A stretch of 64,000 nt of DNA from Castanea sativa (GCF_040712315.1 NC_134018.1:4859501-4923500); one strand, 5' to 3'; shown: positions 46,413 through 58,428, numbered from the stretch's first letter. A program made the numbers and translations. Notes: a model not told the origin generated them from the sequence alone.

Positions 46413-48229
46413 ATGGCCTCTAGCAAGAACATTCAAGCTTCAACAATAGCTACTTCAATTAAACTTGGTACGGCTACCACCAACAGTTGCATTGGAGCAA
46501 TCAATTGTAGCCAACCTAAAGCTCACAATAAGCTTCAATCTCAATCAACCAAGGAAGCCAAGGTCCAGACAATCATCTCCTTAGACCCTCTTAAAAGAAA
46601 CAAGGTCATCAACAAGGACATCTCCATCTTGGAACACCTCAAGTATGGGGGCAAATCCCCTTCTTCCTCCACAAGAAGCTGGTCGCACGATTTCTCTCTC
46701 ATCAAAGGGAACCCAAAAGATGAGATTTCACGTGCTCACTTCAATTCACTTCCTTCTCCATCATCTGTGGAAGTTGTGTCAGTCATGATGACTAACACCT
46801 CTACCATGGAAGAAAAGATGGCTGAAATGGAACAAAGGGTCGTCCTTCTCACAAAAGCACTTGAAGATAAGGACCTCCAAATTGCAACTTTAATGAACAA
46901 ACTCGAAGTACAAGATCTTGGTGAATCAAGCCATGGTCATAAATTCGCATCTGCAAAGGATGATGAAGGGAAAGAAATTGAAAACACTCCCCGACAAGAA
47001 CAATCCACCTCAATGGCCTCGATATCTGTCCAACAACTGCAGGACATGATAACGAACACCATACGAGCACAATATGGAGGTTCTTCCACACATTCTCTCA
47101 TGTATTCAAAACCTTATACGAAGCGCATTGACAACATGAGAATGCCAAATGGGTATCAACCCCCCAAGTTCTTGCAATTCGATGGCAAGGGAAACCCTAA
47201 GCAACACATTGCTCACTTTGTAGAAACCTGTGAGAACGCAGGGACTCAAGAAGGCCTCTTTGTAAAGCAGTTTGTTCGTTCACTGAAAGGAAACGCCTTT
47301 GATTGGTATACAGACTTAGAACCTGAGTCGATTGATAGTTGGGATCAGTTGGAAAGGGAGTTCCTTAACCGGTTTTACAGCACGCGCCGCACAGTAAGCA
47401 TGATGGAGCTTACCAATACTAAGCAGTGGAAAGATGAACCCGTTGTTGACTACATCAGTCGGTGGCGTTCTTTGAGTTTAGATTGTAAGGATAGACTATC
47501 TGAAATATCTGTCGTAGAAATGTGCATCCAAGGCATGCATTGGGGACTTCGTACATCCTTCAAGGGGTAAAACCCCGAACATTCGAAGAATTGGCAACTC
47601 GTGCGCACGACATGGAATTAAGTATTTCTTGCCATGAAAATATGAAACCTCCCATACCTGAGGAAAGCAGAAAGGAAGTAAAGATGAATGACAGGAATAC
47701 AAAAGGCAATCTCAAAGACCCAATAACTGTTAACACTACCATAGTTAAGGTTCCAAGGAGAGGAGCAAAGACAAATGAAAAACAACTTGGAGGATGGCAA
47801 AAGAACGAAGTGCGTCGTCTGACCTTTAAGGAACGTGAGCAAAAATCATATCCGTTCCCCAATGAAGATGTGCCAAACATCTTAGAACAACTATTGCAAT
47901 TACAGCTGGTTGAATTGCCAGAATGCAAGCGACCAGAAGACATAGGGAAAGTTGATGACCCTAACTACTGCAAATATCATCGCATCATTGGCCACCCAAT
48001 TCAAAAATGCTTCGTCTTCAAAGAACAAATTATGAAGCTTGCCAAAGAAAACAAGATTGATCTAGACCTTGATGAAGTTGTCGGGTCAAACCATGTGACC
48101 ATTGCTTGTGATGTACTTCCAACTCTCTGGCAGGGGGCAAACACCAATAAGGCTTACAAATTGACTGACAATGAGGGTGTAAGGATCGGCCCCATCAATG
48201 GGAAGTTCCTCAAACGCTTCTATGCTTGA
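46413..48229 (+). pseudogene. Ty3/gypsy (Tat-type) gag, single frameshift
   Basis: Structural protein of the element's virus-like particle. The start ATG at 46413 lies about 65 nt after the primer site. Order: a Ser/Thr-rich N terminus; a coiled coil (about 46804-46920, MAEMEQRVVLLTKALEDK); the retrotransposon gag domain (about 47155-47560) with YQPPKFLQFDGKGNPKQHI, KGNAFDWYTDL and QWKDEPVVDYISRWRSL; then after the break LATRAHDMELS; and a zinc-finger-like CKYHRIIGHPIQKC at about 47965. Ends FLKRFYA at 48227-48229. One base is missing near 47550, which moves the frame; the first frame stops at 47568-47570. Everything else is open. The protein length without the break would be about 600 residues, usual for Tat-lineage gag. 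Usage of the frame downstream could also need a shift. Confidence 0.85.
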
Positions 48230-48746
48230 AAATCAAGAATTGCTCCTCGGTAAGAGCTTAAACTACCCACTGCAGCACTACAAGAGTACATGATGTTTTT
48301 CCATTACCTTTGAAAGTGCACCAATAAGGAGAAATTAATCCCACTTTATGTCACCATTTGTGAGTGTGGCGTAGTGGTTGGATGTCCATGTCACCCTTGA
48401 GGCCAAGGTCTCGGGTTCGATTAGAGATGATACCCACTATTGCACAATTGGTACCCATGAAATGCCGTGGGGTGTAGGGCAAGGATTACACACGTGAGCC
48501 CTCCCTTTTTGTGAAACTAAAAAAAAAAAAAATCATTGAACTACGTAATGACTTGATCCCTCTCGAGGGTACGTAGGCAACTTAGTACCTTTTTGCTAAG
48601 TTCAGTCACTCAAAAAAAAAAAAAATGGTTTCATTGTTAAAACATGAAAAGAAAAGAGCAGGGAATAAGTCTTCTTTATTGATTAAAGGAAAATGGTACA
48701 GGAGAAAGCATGATGACACGTATGAAAGGAATTGAAATACAAAAGA
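48230..48746. other. Spacer between gag and the antisense gene
   Basis: 517 bp containing a SINE (next entry) and two A tracts. No part of pol is present, where it would normally begin. Confidence 0.7.
48361..48535 (+). mobile_element. tRNA-derived SINE inside the LTR element
   Basis: A box TGGCGTAGTGG (48366-48376) and B box GGTTCGATTAG (48414-48424) with normal spacing, followed by a poly(A) tract. Different family from 2675-2847. Clear duplication not found. Confidence 0.75.
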
Positions 48747-51453
48747 TTACGACATCCATTTTAAGTCTTTCAAACTGGAACGACGATCTTCCAGCAAGGT
48801 TCGTATCCTCTCTAAAGCCTCTATATCTTGGTCTTCAAGAACGGGAGTGGATTTGACTTCTTCAAGTTGTTCCTCCAAAGCTTGCACAACGTCGTCTTGT
48901 TCAACTTGATGAGATTCGATTTGAAACAATGATTGTTCTAAATGGCCAAGCTCGGTTTGCAAATTAGCCATCCTCAAAGTAACAGTATCAAGCTCGGTCT
49001 TCAAAGATGCCTTCTTATGTAATGCCTCAGCAAGGAGGAATTCAACTTTAGTCCCGCGTTGAATTAAGACAGCAGAACTTGGTCGTGTAGTCAGAGATTC
49101 TTTCATCTTCAAATAGTCTGCAACACCCTTGCAATATTTGTCAACATTTTCGCGCAAGTATTGAGGGTCCACTCCAAGAATGGCAATCTCACTATAAATT
49201 TCATGTGCTTCGGCTTGTGGGAGGATATTGTCTGTAGAAAGATTCGAAAGCCTGTTTAAAAGAACATCTCCCAGCATAGAAGCTCCTGTCCTACGCACAG
49301 AAGAAATATGCACCTTGGCATGGAATATAGAGGCTTCTGGAAGGTCGATTGGTTGCAAGGGAGAAAGAGGTGTCATTTCTGTCTCAATTGAAAATTTGGA
49401 TGACGTGCCAGCATCAGCAAACTTACGCCTCTTGAGATCTGAACTCTTCGTAGATGGCTTTGAGGTAGAAGACTGACTATGTGTAAAAAGATGTGCATGA
49501 TCAGTAGAAGTCTCCGCATCAACACCTTTCATTGGATTCTTCGAATGTTTCCAACTAGGATTGAAGTCGTCACACACCTCCTTTTCAGAAATTTCAATGG
49601 CATCCCTAACTGGTACAGCAAGCGAACCTTTGATGCTTTGACTTGGTGCAAACTTTGACAAGGGTTGTGGGATGTCTAAATCTTGAAGATCCCCCTTTCC
49701 CTTCTGAGGCTTGTTGGGCGTCACTAATTTAACAGAGGAGGCAATTTCAACTAGTAAATTTGTTCCGTTGGTAAAATCAGTTTTACATACTCCTTCCCAC
49801 CATTGTTGGTAGCTATGTCTGACTCGGCTTCCAAAGTCTGACGCAAAAGCCAAAATGAGTACCTTAGAATCTGTGTTGCGGCAGGTGAAAGATTGGTAGA
49901 ATTGGTACAGATCCTTTAAAGAACCTGTATGAATTTCTTCCTTTAAGTCACTTGGAATGTCTTGATGAAATCCAAAGCGCCGACTGAATCGGTGGGGGCT
50001 ATATGCTTCTACAATGTGTTGGTCTTCACATCGAAATGTCAAATACCCTGAGCGAAGGCTCATAAAGTATCCGAACCTCTGAATGGATAAACGATCATTA
50101 TCAACAAATGTCTGGTCATAGTTTCTACTAAAAGCAGTCCCTTGCCAAAAGAAGTCGGTGGCAGTTCGTATCTGCTTTCGTGCGGACAATTCACAGAATA
50201 CAGAAGCAGAACCCACACCAGAGTATTTAGTCATCAAAGGAGGGGATAGTTTGGCATGAACGATGCGGTTGCTTTTGAAAAAATGACCCACCCAAGCATA
50301 AACATAATGAATAGCAAAACTAGCTCCAGACTTGCTCGGAGTAGGAGAGGAAGAAATGGTGTTAAGCCCACGATAAATGCTAGCCAGTACTGGGGGGGCA
50401 AGGCCAAATGAACGACCATTGGCCATAGAACTAGCAATCTTGAAAGTGCCGGGACGGATGCTATTCAGATCCTTGTTAGGAAAGACAAATATGCACAGCC
50501 AGAAGTTAAGGAGTGCCGATAGGTTAGTCTCCTCCTTTGAGTCTCGCTCAATTTGAAGATCCGCAAAGACCCCGTGTTCTTTATCGGACCATGGTCCAGG
50601 CTCGTTTATCTCGCCAAAGGGATTCGACTCCACTTGGGAATGGTTGCCCGTCTCACCGGTTTTCTCGGGAGCCGGGTACTTGCCGTTTCCTCTCGTACCA
50701 AAAAGTAATCCGGTCACGAACGCTCACTTTCCCTTGCCTTTTCATCCGGTTTTGAAGGTGATGATACGCCATGAAAAGGTAGCGGCAGCCGTGCGGTAGA
50801 TAGGGTCGTCCTTCGTCATTTGTGCCATTTAGCTCTTGTGCATTGGGTACCACTTCATCATAAAATGCACCGGTGCAAGGAAGTCCGCCAAGAATGGAAA
50901 GATCCCATGGTGTGATAGAAATTTCCCCAACTGAGGTATGGAGGGTATTGGTAGACGGACTCCAACATTCACACAACGCCTTCATGAGATTCTCATCATG
51001 ATCATATGTGAATAGAGAGGCAAAGACAGCATCGTAGAGGTGGACCGCATCAAGAAGGTGCTTACACCGACCAAGCACATCTTCTAGCCAATCCCAATAA
51101 AGAAAAAAATAGGAAAACCCTCCATTCATGCTAAAGGAAGAATCCCAATTGGCGCATTTTGCAATTATCTCTCGTCCCAAAGTGTTGTACGACTTTGACT
51201 TGGCAACATTTTTGTGATGCGAAGCAAGAAGAGTAACTATCTCCGGATTAGAGTCGCCATCAGAGTGGATAATTTGTGACCATTTTGGCAAATTGAGAGG
51301 ATAAGAGTTACGGCCCCATCTCTCTGAAAATCTTCCAATTATGGGCGGACGAACAATCAAAGTTGTAGCCTTTGCATCCTTGTCGTCTTTCTCTTTACAA
51401 ATAAATAAGGCTGGTTCTTGCCCAATCTTCGAATCCTTGAAATAAAGCATCAT
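48747..51453 (-). pseudogene. Plant mobile domain (PMD) protein, antisense to gag, one frame break
   Basis: Long antisense gene, starting at the ATG at 51453 and ending at 48747-48749. The first part (51453-50653, 266 residues) contains the plant mobile domain (PF10536), seen in MAIN/MAIL1-type plant proteins and in transposons. The signature TLHTSVGEISITPWDL and GLPCTG lie at about residues 165-190, preceded by LLDAVHLYDAVFASLFTY. The second part (50717-48747, 656 residues) continues with similar composition, then a Ser-rich linker and a C-terminal coiled coil (last 110 residues, QTELGHLEQSLFQIES). The two parts are in different frames, overlapping at 50653-50717, consistent with one indel. 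A TATA-like CTATATAAAG lies on the minus strand at 51646-51637. Role unknown; may be a captured host gene. Confidence 0.82.
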
Positions 51454-51462
51454 GATTCCCTG

Positions 51463-51502
<40 letters not shown>

Positions 51503-51636
51503 GTGAAAATTTTAATAATAATAACAAATAAATAATGAATTTAAAAAAAATAATAATAATAAAAAAAAAAAAATGAAATCTCTACACTTTTATTCAGAAG
51601 ATTACACTTTGAATAAATGTATGCATGCCCGTAGGG

Positions 51637-51646
51637 CTTTATATAG
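51637..51646 (-). promoter_or_regulatory. TATA-like box upstream of the PMD gene
   Basis: Minus strand reads CTATATAAAG, about 185 nt before the ATG at 51453. A poly(A) run of 37 (51463-51499, plus strand) lies between them. Confidence 0.5.
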
Positions 51647-51734
51647 AAAATTTCTGGGATAAACAGACAAGAAAAAGGAGGAGAAGTAACAAAGTTCAAC
51701 AAATCAAAGCTTCCCTTCCAGAATTTTCAAATCT

Positions 51735-51920
51735 CCTGTCAGAGCAGCCACCATAATGTCTTCATCCTGTCAGAGCAGCCACCCTAATGTCTTCATCCTG
51801 TCAGAGCAGCCACCCTAATGTCTTCATCCTGTCAGGGCAGCCACCATAATGTCTTCATCCTGTCAGGGAGGCCACCAGAATTCCTGCATCCTGTCAGGGC
51901 GGCCACCACAAAATAAGACC
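51735..51920. repeat. 31-bp tandem repeat, six copies
   Basis: Units beginning CCTGTCAG at 51735, 51766, 51797, 51828, 51859 and 51890, exactly 31 bp apart, with few changes. Confidence 0.95.
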
Positions 51921-52070
51921 AGAGAAAAAGAAAGCCATAAGTCCAACAAAGACCCACGACTTTCTCGTCCAAGTTTGTGAAAATCCAGACCTTATTTCAC
52001 AAATCTGACACCACATGAGTCTTCTACAGCCTTCGATCCGCCAAACCTGAAAGTTACAGGCCCAGATACC

Positions 52071-52460
52071 CGGCCACGCGCCACCACGCGCCGCCACAAA
52101 TTCTCAGTGACCCGCGGGTTTCTCATTCAAAACTGAGCAAATCTATGCACAATTTCACAAAACTGACCATATAGCAGTCTTCTACGGCCTTGTAACTACA
52201 ACATTTGAAAATTTCAAGCCCAAACGATGAGCCACGCGCTGCCACGCGCCTCCAGAAGGTCCGGCAAGCCCAGCGTCAGTTGCACGCGCTCCCACGCGCC
52301 GCAAGAAGAGTCCACGCGCTCCCACGCGCCGGTGATTTCTCACGCGCGTGCACGCGCCACGCGTGACACGCGCTCCAGGCTGATGACGTCACGGATGACG
52401 TCATCCTCCTCGGCCCGGTCCAACCCGCTTAGACCCGGTTCGACCCGACCCGGATCCGGA
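52071..52460. repeat. GC-rich region with repeated CACGCGC motifs
   Basis: More than ten copies of CACGCGCC/CCACGCGC in about 300 bp (densest 52227-52370), in otherwise AT-rich DNA. Followed by GACCCGG-type words and then by A55. Confidence 0.85.
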
Positions 52461-52467
52461 CCGCCTG

Positions 52468-52522
<55 letters not shown>
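52468..52522. repeat. Poly(A) run of 55
   Basis: Uninterrupted homopolymer; length is likely unreliable in sequencing. Confidence 0.9.
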
Positions 52523-52524
<2 letters not shown>

Positions 52525-52539
52525 TGGCAAATTAAGTAT

Positions 52540-52920
52540 TTAACTTGGACTTTGACCAAAAAGTCAAAATTTTCAAAACAAACCTGTCCTACTCAATTTT
52601 TCGCGTACTTTCCAATTTTGGGGTCCGTTTCTTCAACCGAGACTCGAAAATTGCACAACAGTCTAGTTTCTAAAAAAATTGACTTTTGCACAAATTTTGA
52701 CCAAAAGTCAAAATTTTTAAGATTGACCTATCTTGTTCAATCTTTCGTGTACTTTCCAATTTTTGGGTCTATTTATTCATTTGAGAATCCAAAATTGCTC
52801 AAATACTGTGATTCTACAGCTATTGGCTTTGATGTAAACTTTGACCAAAGATCAAGATGTTCAAGCAAAACTTGTCCTATCAGGTTTTCGCAAAGATTTT
52901 GATTTTGAAATCTAGGTATT
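52540..52920. repeat. Diverged tandem repeat, about 150-bp units, about 2.5 copies
   Basis: Recurrent TTTGACCAAAAGTCAAAATTTT followed by TACTTTCCAATTTT(T)GGG at about 52550, 52695 and 52840. Short ORFs here read the repeat. Confidence 0.75.
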
Positions 52921-53159
52921 TGTTTTGGACTCAAAAACTACATCCGCTTCTCCAAAGTACTAGCGGTGTCCAAAATTTAAGCTCTCAAGATCATAATTTG
53001 AGACCCATCCATTTGGTCTGGATTCCCTCAAAATTATCCTCCAGACTTGATCAAGGCTCCCCTTTCAAAAGCAGACGAACTCTCACAAGTATGTCTCAAA
53101 ATTGAAATTACATTGGGTCACTACTTCAGCCTATTATTTTCGTCGGTGCCTACCGGTCT

Positions 53160-53270
53160 TCAACCTAACGTTCCCATTCGGCGCCTACCATTCTCATCCG
53201 CCGTTCCCATTCGGCGCCTACCATTCTCGTCCACCATTCCCACCGAGAAGTCTCATCCGCCATTCTTAAA
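53160..53270. repeat. Short tandem repeat (TTCCCATTCGGCGCCTACCA)
   Basis: The 20-bp word and variants occur in tandem twice to three times, just upstream of a TATA-like TATAAATAGG at 53301-53310. A downstream ORF (53367-53693) is not recognised and may be chance. Confidence 0.6.
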
Positions 53271-53989
53271 CCACCCAGCTACCATTCTTCATCTCTTCAC
53301 TATAAATAGGAGGGCAGGATCTGTTAAATCCATCAAGAAAAAAAAACACATACACCGAGTCATGAAATGAAGATTTGCTTCTTTCAAATTTTCAAATCCT
53401 CCTTCTCACAGCCAGTTCTCACTATGGTCTCGTCATTCTCAATACCGAGCAACCAAGATCACTTCATGATCAGTTTGAAATCAACCCCTTCATGGTTCAG
53501 TAGTAACCCTTCTCACAACATCATCACTGTTTTAGGATTCAAACAAATTTTGTTTCCTCACATAATGACCACGTTTGTTCATAGAGTTATTCATAACAAG
53601 GTCGGCATCGTTGTTCCATGCTTTCTTGGATTTGGTTCACTAGGAAATCCAAGTCCAGCAGAGACACCCGTTCTTGAGACCGAGCTTCCATAGTCTCTCT
53701 TCAACTGTTTGGTCTCCCAATAGAAGCGGTGGTTCGGAACAAACAGCAACTTGGCTGGTTTCTAAAACCAGGATCACAAGTTAGCTCCATCTTTCATTTG
53801 TTATGCTTTCCCAATAAAGTTGCATCAAGTGAAGATGGTAAGAAGTGTTGGGGTATCCTACAAATTGTCTCCCATCCAACACTTGTGATGACCTCCAAGG
53901 TACCGGCTCATCGAAATTAGCCTTTGGTGTCGGTGAAGGGTCCCCAAAGCCTCATTCCATGTTTCCACCGGCATGGGGTCCAAAGGTCA

Positions 53990-54800
53990 TCATTGCCGGT
54001 ACCACAAAACACACTTTCCGGAATTACTCCAACTTAAGATCGGCTTGAAGAATTTCAGAAAATATACTTCGAAATTACTTCAACTTAATGTCCGTCAGTA
54101 TGGTCCAGTTACACAGGCACATTCAACGACTTGCTGACGGACCTCATTCAGCATGCAGCCAGTCCCACATCCGAAGGTGTACTTCCCAGAGGCATCTACG
54201 CCAGAGAGTCCCCAACATGCAGGGTCAGGGCCATGGTGTCGTATGTCTCACCCATCCACTTTGCTTCATCACTATCTTCTTCACCATCAACATCAACAAA
54301 CCCAAAACACTTTTCTGAAATTACCTCAACTTAACCTGAGTGATGCGATAACGCAAGCACATTCAACCACACTCCCACATGTTCTCTCTGTGACCCGAAG
54401 TATACCCTTCAGATATAACTTCACCGAAGTCCTTAAAAATAAGAGGCTAGCTCCGAGCTCGCATGCCGTATGCCAACATTCTCACCTCTTCTCCATCTTC
54501 AACACCCTGTGATCGCCACCAACAATCCAAAATACTCTTCCGAAATTACCTCAGCTTAACATCTACCGAAATGTTTCAATCTTGCAAGTACATCCAACTT
54601 CTTGCAAATAACTTTCAGCCCCACCAACCCACTCCAAGTACCATTGAATACTCTTCGAAATTACTTTGACTTAACCTTTGCTCGAAAGCTCGGTCACACG
54701 AGTACATTCAAATACGGGCGTACCCCTTCTCGCCTCATCAAAACCTTTCATATGGGTGGGTCTACTCTTCGCAATTACTTCATCCTCGCTAAAAGCTCCA
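53990..54800. repeat. Degenerate tandem repeat in the 3' part of the gag-only element
   Basis: The word ACTCTTCCGAAATTAC, with variants, followed by TCAACTTAAC, recurs at about 54010, 54065, 54305, 54530, 54650 and 54765. No long ORF conserved across it. Confidence 0.65.
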
Positions 54801-54921
54801 CCACCTTCAGCCTATTTCACTAGAAGAGTCAAGTATAAAAAGGAGTCCACTTTCTTTCAAGACTCATTCATTCACCACACTCTAAAAACTCGTGTGCATG
54901 AACGAGTCTCGAGGGGGCATT

Positions 54922-56132
54922 TGTAGAGAGGGAAAATTCCCGACCTATCACAAGCTGACACATCATACTACCAAAGTCCACAAAATACAACCAATTACAA
55001 AGCGCCACGTACTGCTGCTAGGTTTTGCCATCGCTATTCAGAAACCAATAGAAATTTGCCAAGTGTCATTGAAATAAAGGCATGAAACTGCATCAGCAGG
55101 TGTAAGCAATGACACAAGCAGCTCCGCACATGTAAGCGATGACACAGGCAGCCTCGCACGTGTAAGCAGTGACACAAGCACTCAGCACATGTAAGCGATG
55201 ACACAGGCAGCCTCGCACGTGTAAGCAGTGACACAAGCACTCAGCACGTGTAAGCGATGACATAAGCGGACCAATCAAACTCCGCCACGTGTCGCTCACC
55301 TACCCCTAAACTCCTATAAATAGAAGCCTTCCTAAAACATTTAGGGGGACACAGAACAGAGAGAAGGAAGAAGATATCTTGAGTTCGAAACCCGAAGCTC
55401 GCCAGATCAAACCTCAAAGCCTCCAAGAAATTCAAGAACTTCAACCTCGAATACGTACGACATTCGAAGCAAAGTCATCCAAACTACTCGTCCGAATCTC
55501 AAAGTTCACTGGAATCAAGCTCAAAAGCCTCCAGAAACCTCAACAAACCACAAATTGGTGAAGCTCTACGGATTCAAGCCTCCAAAGCCCCGAAGAACTT
55601 CCACCACAAACCTTCAAATACAAAGAACAATCAAAGAGGAGTCATCCAAATCATATTCCTCAATCTCAAAGTTCACTGGAATCAAGCTCAAAAGCCTCTA
55701 GAAACCTCAACAAACCATAAATCAACGAAGCTCTACGGAATCAAGCCTCTAAAGCACCGAAGAACTTCCACCACAAACCTTCAAACACGAAGAACACACG
55801 AAGAACACGAAGAACACACGAAGAACACGAAGAACACACGAAGAACACGAAGAACAAAGAATTTCTAACAAGCTCATAGCCAGAGATTCATTGTAATTCC
55901 GTTTCAAAGATCTTCGATCTATTCCTCAGCCAAATTGAAGAATATCTTATGTTCAAATCAAAATCACATTACCACAATTCCAATCAATAAATCTTTCAAG
56001 GAGATCGAATCAGAGGATCACTCTTTTGTAATTACAGAGAATTGTACCACACATTTATCAATACAAATTCGTATTTGCGAAACTATTTTACTTGTTTGAT
56101 TTATTTCGAACTAAGAAATTTAGTCGTCTACA
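54922..56132 (+). repeat. 3' LTR of the gag-only element
   Basis: 1211 bp, TG...CA. Nearly identical to the 5' LTR. See that entry for motifs and for the few differences. Confidence 0.95.
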
Positions 56133-56156
56133 ATTATTATTATTATTATTATTATT

Positions 56157-56489
56157 ACTAAGCCCTTGTTTGGGAGGAGAGAATAGAATGTAATGGAAAT
56201 GAATGAAAATAATAATTTTAAAATATTCTTCCCTTCCCTTGTTTAGGAGTTTTAATAGAGGAAATGAAAAGTTCAATCCCTTATTTGGAAGTTTAAGCAA
56301 GAGAAAATGGAATGGAAATTATGAAACACTCATTCCTCTTTATTCCCTTAAAACCTCAAGTTTTCATTTCCTCTAATATTGGGAGGAATTGGAGGAAATG
56401 AAATTAGATTTAATAAATTTTTTACTAAAACTCCCAAAATACCCTTATATATTCAGCCCTTTATTTTAAAATAGAGGTCTAATAGTAAT
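56157..56489. mobile_element. MITE, unit 4 copy, truncated by the Tat element
   Basis: Left end GCCCTTGTTTGGGAG and about 330 bp like 15903-16484. The rest should continue after the Tat element, outside the window. Confidence 0.7.
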
Positions 56490-57324
56490 TGTAAGGACAC
56501 AATTCAAATTCCCAATCTACAGCCGAAAGGAAATGGGCTTGAAAGACCTTTTTACAATAAATTTGTAGAGAGTGGGTTTGTAATCTAGATTTCAAGGAGG
56601 GTTTGAATAACAAAGAAAGGAAACGGGCTCCGGGCCCAATGGCACGAAATAAGGAGTTATTTGTAAGAGTATGGTTGAAAGTTCTTCCTCAGACACAATC
56701 CGAGGATAGTTTACAATATTGATTCCTAAGGCCGACTATAGATTATCCTCAACTATTGTCTTTCTTTTTCACAGAAAAGCCCACCCCTATTCCGAAGGTC
56801 TTTTCCTTTATTTATACTTCCTCTTCTTCTCTTCATCATCTTCCACCTCATGATTGTAATGCTAGTTTAGGATACTTGTCACATCAATTTTTCCCTAAAG
56901 TCCGCTGGGGTCAGGGACCAAGTTCCAAACCTCATGCTCAGGTCTCATCCTTCCATCTATGCAGTCAGTATATTAATTACAGAGCTTTTAATGTATGGGC
57001 GGTGGTAGCAGCTTTACCTTAGATATTCCACCGCTCTTTCTATTGTCCTCCACGTGTACTGTGTCTTCCCGTAGTCATAGGATTTCTTATAACATAGCCC
57101 GGGGACACTAAACCTCTCTTCCTATGTCCTCGGCTTAACAACCCGAGGACCAATCTATTCCTCGGACGTAATTGGTCACTCGTTTATCACATCTTTACTT
57201 GGCGTTTTCTTTATGAGGTACATCCATATATTCCTAGATCATTTGATGTCCTCAGATTTGGGTTTTTAGCCCAAAAGACTTTGTTGGGCCATCCTTTGCA
57301 TATTACTGGGCCCAATGTCCTACA
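56490..57324 (-). repeat. 3' LTR of the Tat element
   Basis: 835 bp, plus-strand ends TGTAAGG and CCTACA. Followed by ATAGCCCTCGAG, which on the minus strand gives CTCGAGGGCTAT before the LTR (polypurine-tract position). Minus-strand TATA (GTATAAATAAAG) at about 56806-56817. Related to the solo LTR at 4540-5289. Confidence 0.85.
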
Positions 57325-57885
57325 ATAGCCCTCGAGATTCTTTGTTTCTTCACTTCGGGAGGAAAAGAGGATCTCGACTTAAATCTCCTTCTTATCTTGC
57401 AGGTTTTTGGCAATATTGCTGATGGGGATAATGACTTTTGGATTACCCGTCGCATGTTCCCGATGCTTCGGCATGTGAAGCGCCCCTGAATTAATTTCTG
57501 GTGTCTCTATGTCCATTATGTTTCAACGATGTGACACATATCCAACGATTGAGAGTCGTTCCTGGGTTAAGGCGGGAATTCTCCCGCTTCATAACTCCTA
57601 TTGATATATAAATATTAATTTCCTTCAAATCTTTCACACTACAATAACCTTATAACGTACCTGCCACATTTGCTATCTTCACGTGCCTTCTCCTTTTATC
57701 AAATACCCTGTCCGAGGTGACCATGCCTTCTTTTTTTTTTAAAGTAAGTTTTTCCATACTTTCTCCCCTTCTTATCAGCTATTTGTTTCTTTTGTTTTCT
57801 TTCTCTCCCTTTCTTTTTCTTTTTCTCTATATCTTTCATCCTCGGCATAGTTCTTTTTTAGTTTCTTTTCACCCCTTTTTCAAAG
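57325..57885. promoter_or_regulatory. Upstream region of the antisense extra gene
   Basis: 561 bp between LTR and ATG. TATATAAATA at 57605-57614 and a T/C-rich tract at 57730-57840 could be the promoter and leader of the following gene. Confidence 0.4.
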
Positions 57886-58428
57886 ATGGGTAGATTTGCG
57901 TCCCTGGTGGATTCAAACAATAAAATAGAACAGTTCAAGGCTAAGTTCCAAATCCCCTCGGACGTATCTATTAGGTACTGTAACGAGGAGGAATATTTTG
58001 TAAAAAGAAAAACGGGGGAGGTTGTAATCCCGATGATTGCGTTCATCGAAGGGGGAATGAGAATCCCCATGGGAACGGTGACTAGGGACTATCTTAGGGC
58101 TTTTAGATTAGCTCCCACCTAGTGCGCCCCAAATGTCTTTAGGATCTTAGGTTCCATAGATGCCTTAAATGAGAAGATGAACCTAGGGCTCACTCACTAC
58201 GATGTGAACTGGGTTTATAACCTCCATTACCTAACAAAGAAAGACGAATATTACCTAAAATCTAGATACCCAGAAGTTAGGCTAATTCAGTGCCTGCCCG
58301 AATCTACTAAGGGCCTAAAAAACGACTTCCTGATCGTATCAGGAAATTGGCACGACGGCTTACCCTGTCCGACAAGGGAGGGGACTCCAGGTGAAGTTTT
58401 TGAATTTTATCTAGATCCCTCAAAACCA

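Larger units (their letters stand above)
45130..56132 (+). mobile_element. Full-length gag-only LTR element (TR-GAG/LARD type) with antisense extra gene
   Basis: 11,003-bp element in a (TTA)n tract, flanked by ATTAT at 45125-45129 and 56133-56137. LTRs 45130-46324 and 54922-56132 are nearly identical. The primer site TGGCACGCCCGGTGGGACC starts at 46329, and the purine tract GAGGGGGCAT (54911-54920) ends 1 bp before the 3' LTR. It encodes a Tat-type gag on the plus strand and a plant mobile domain protein on the minus strand. No protease, RT, RNase H or integrase remains, so it depends on an autonomous relative. Recent by LTR identity. Confidence 0.93.
38287..56489. repeat. Host segmental repeat, unit 4 (promoter/exon part deleted)
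   Basis: Matches unit 2 from the start (38310-39220, 40660-43186). It then skips the unit 2 promoter and first-exon region (about 11110-12340) and resumes at 43480 to 45129 and, after the 11-kb insertion, 56133-56489. Same orientation as the other units. No intact gene. Confidence 0.75.

Noticed and set aside
49228..50755. Plus-strand ORFs opposite the PMD gene (e.g. 49228-49476, 50537-50755)
   Set aside because: Shadows of the minus-strand coding region, without homology.
53367..54926. Series of plus-strand ORFs (60-120 residues) in the 3' part of the gag-only element
   Set aside because: Overlapping, in different frames, with no domain; the region is a degenerate tandem repeat. A pol remnant was looked for and not found.
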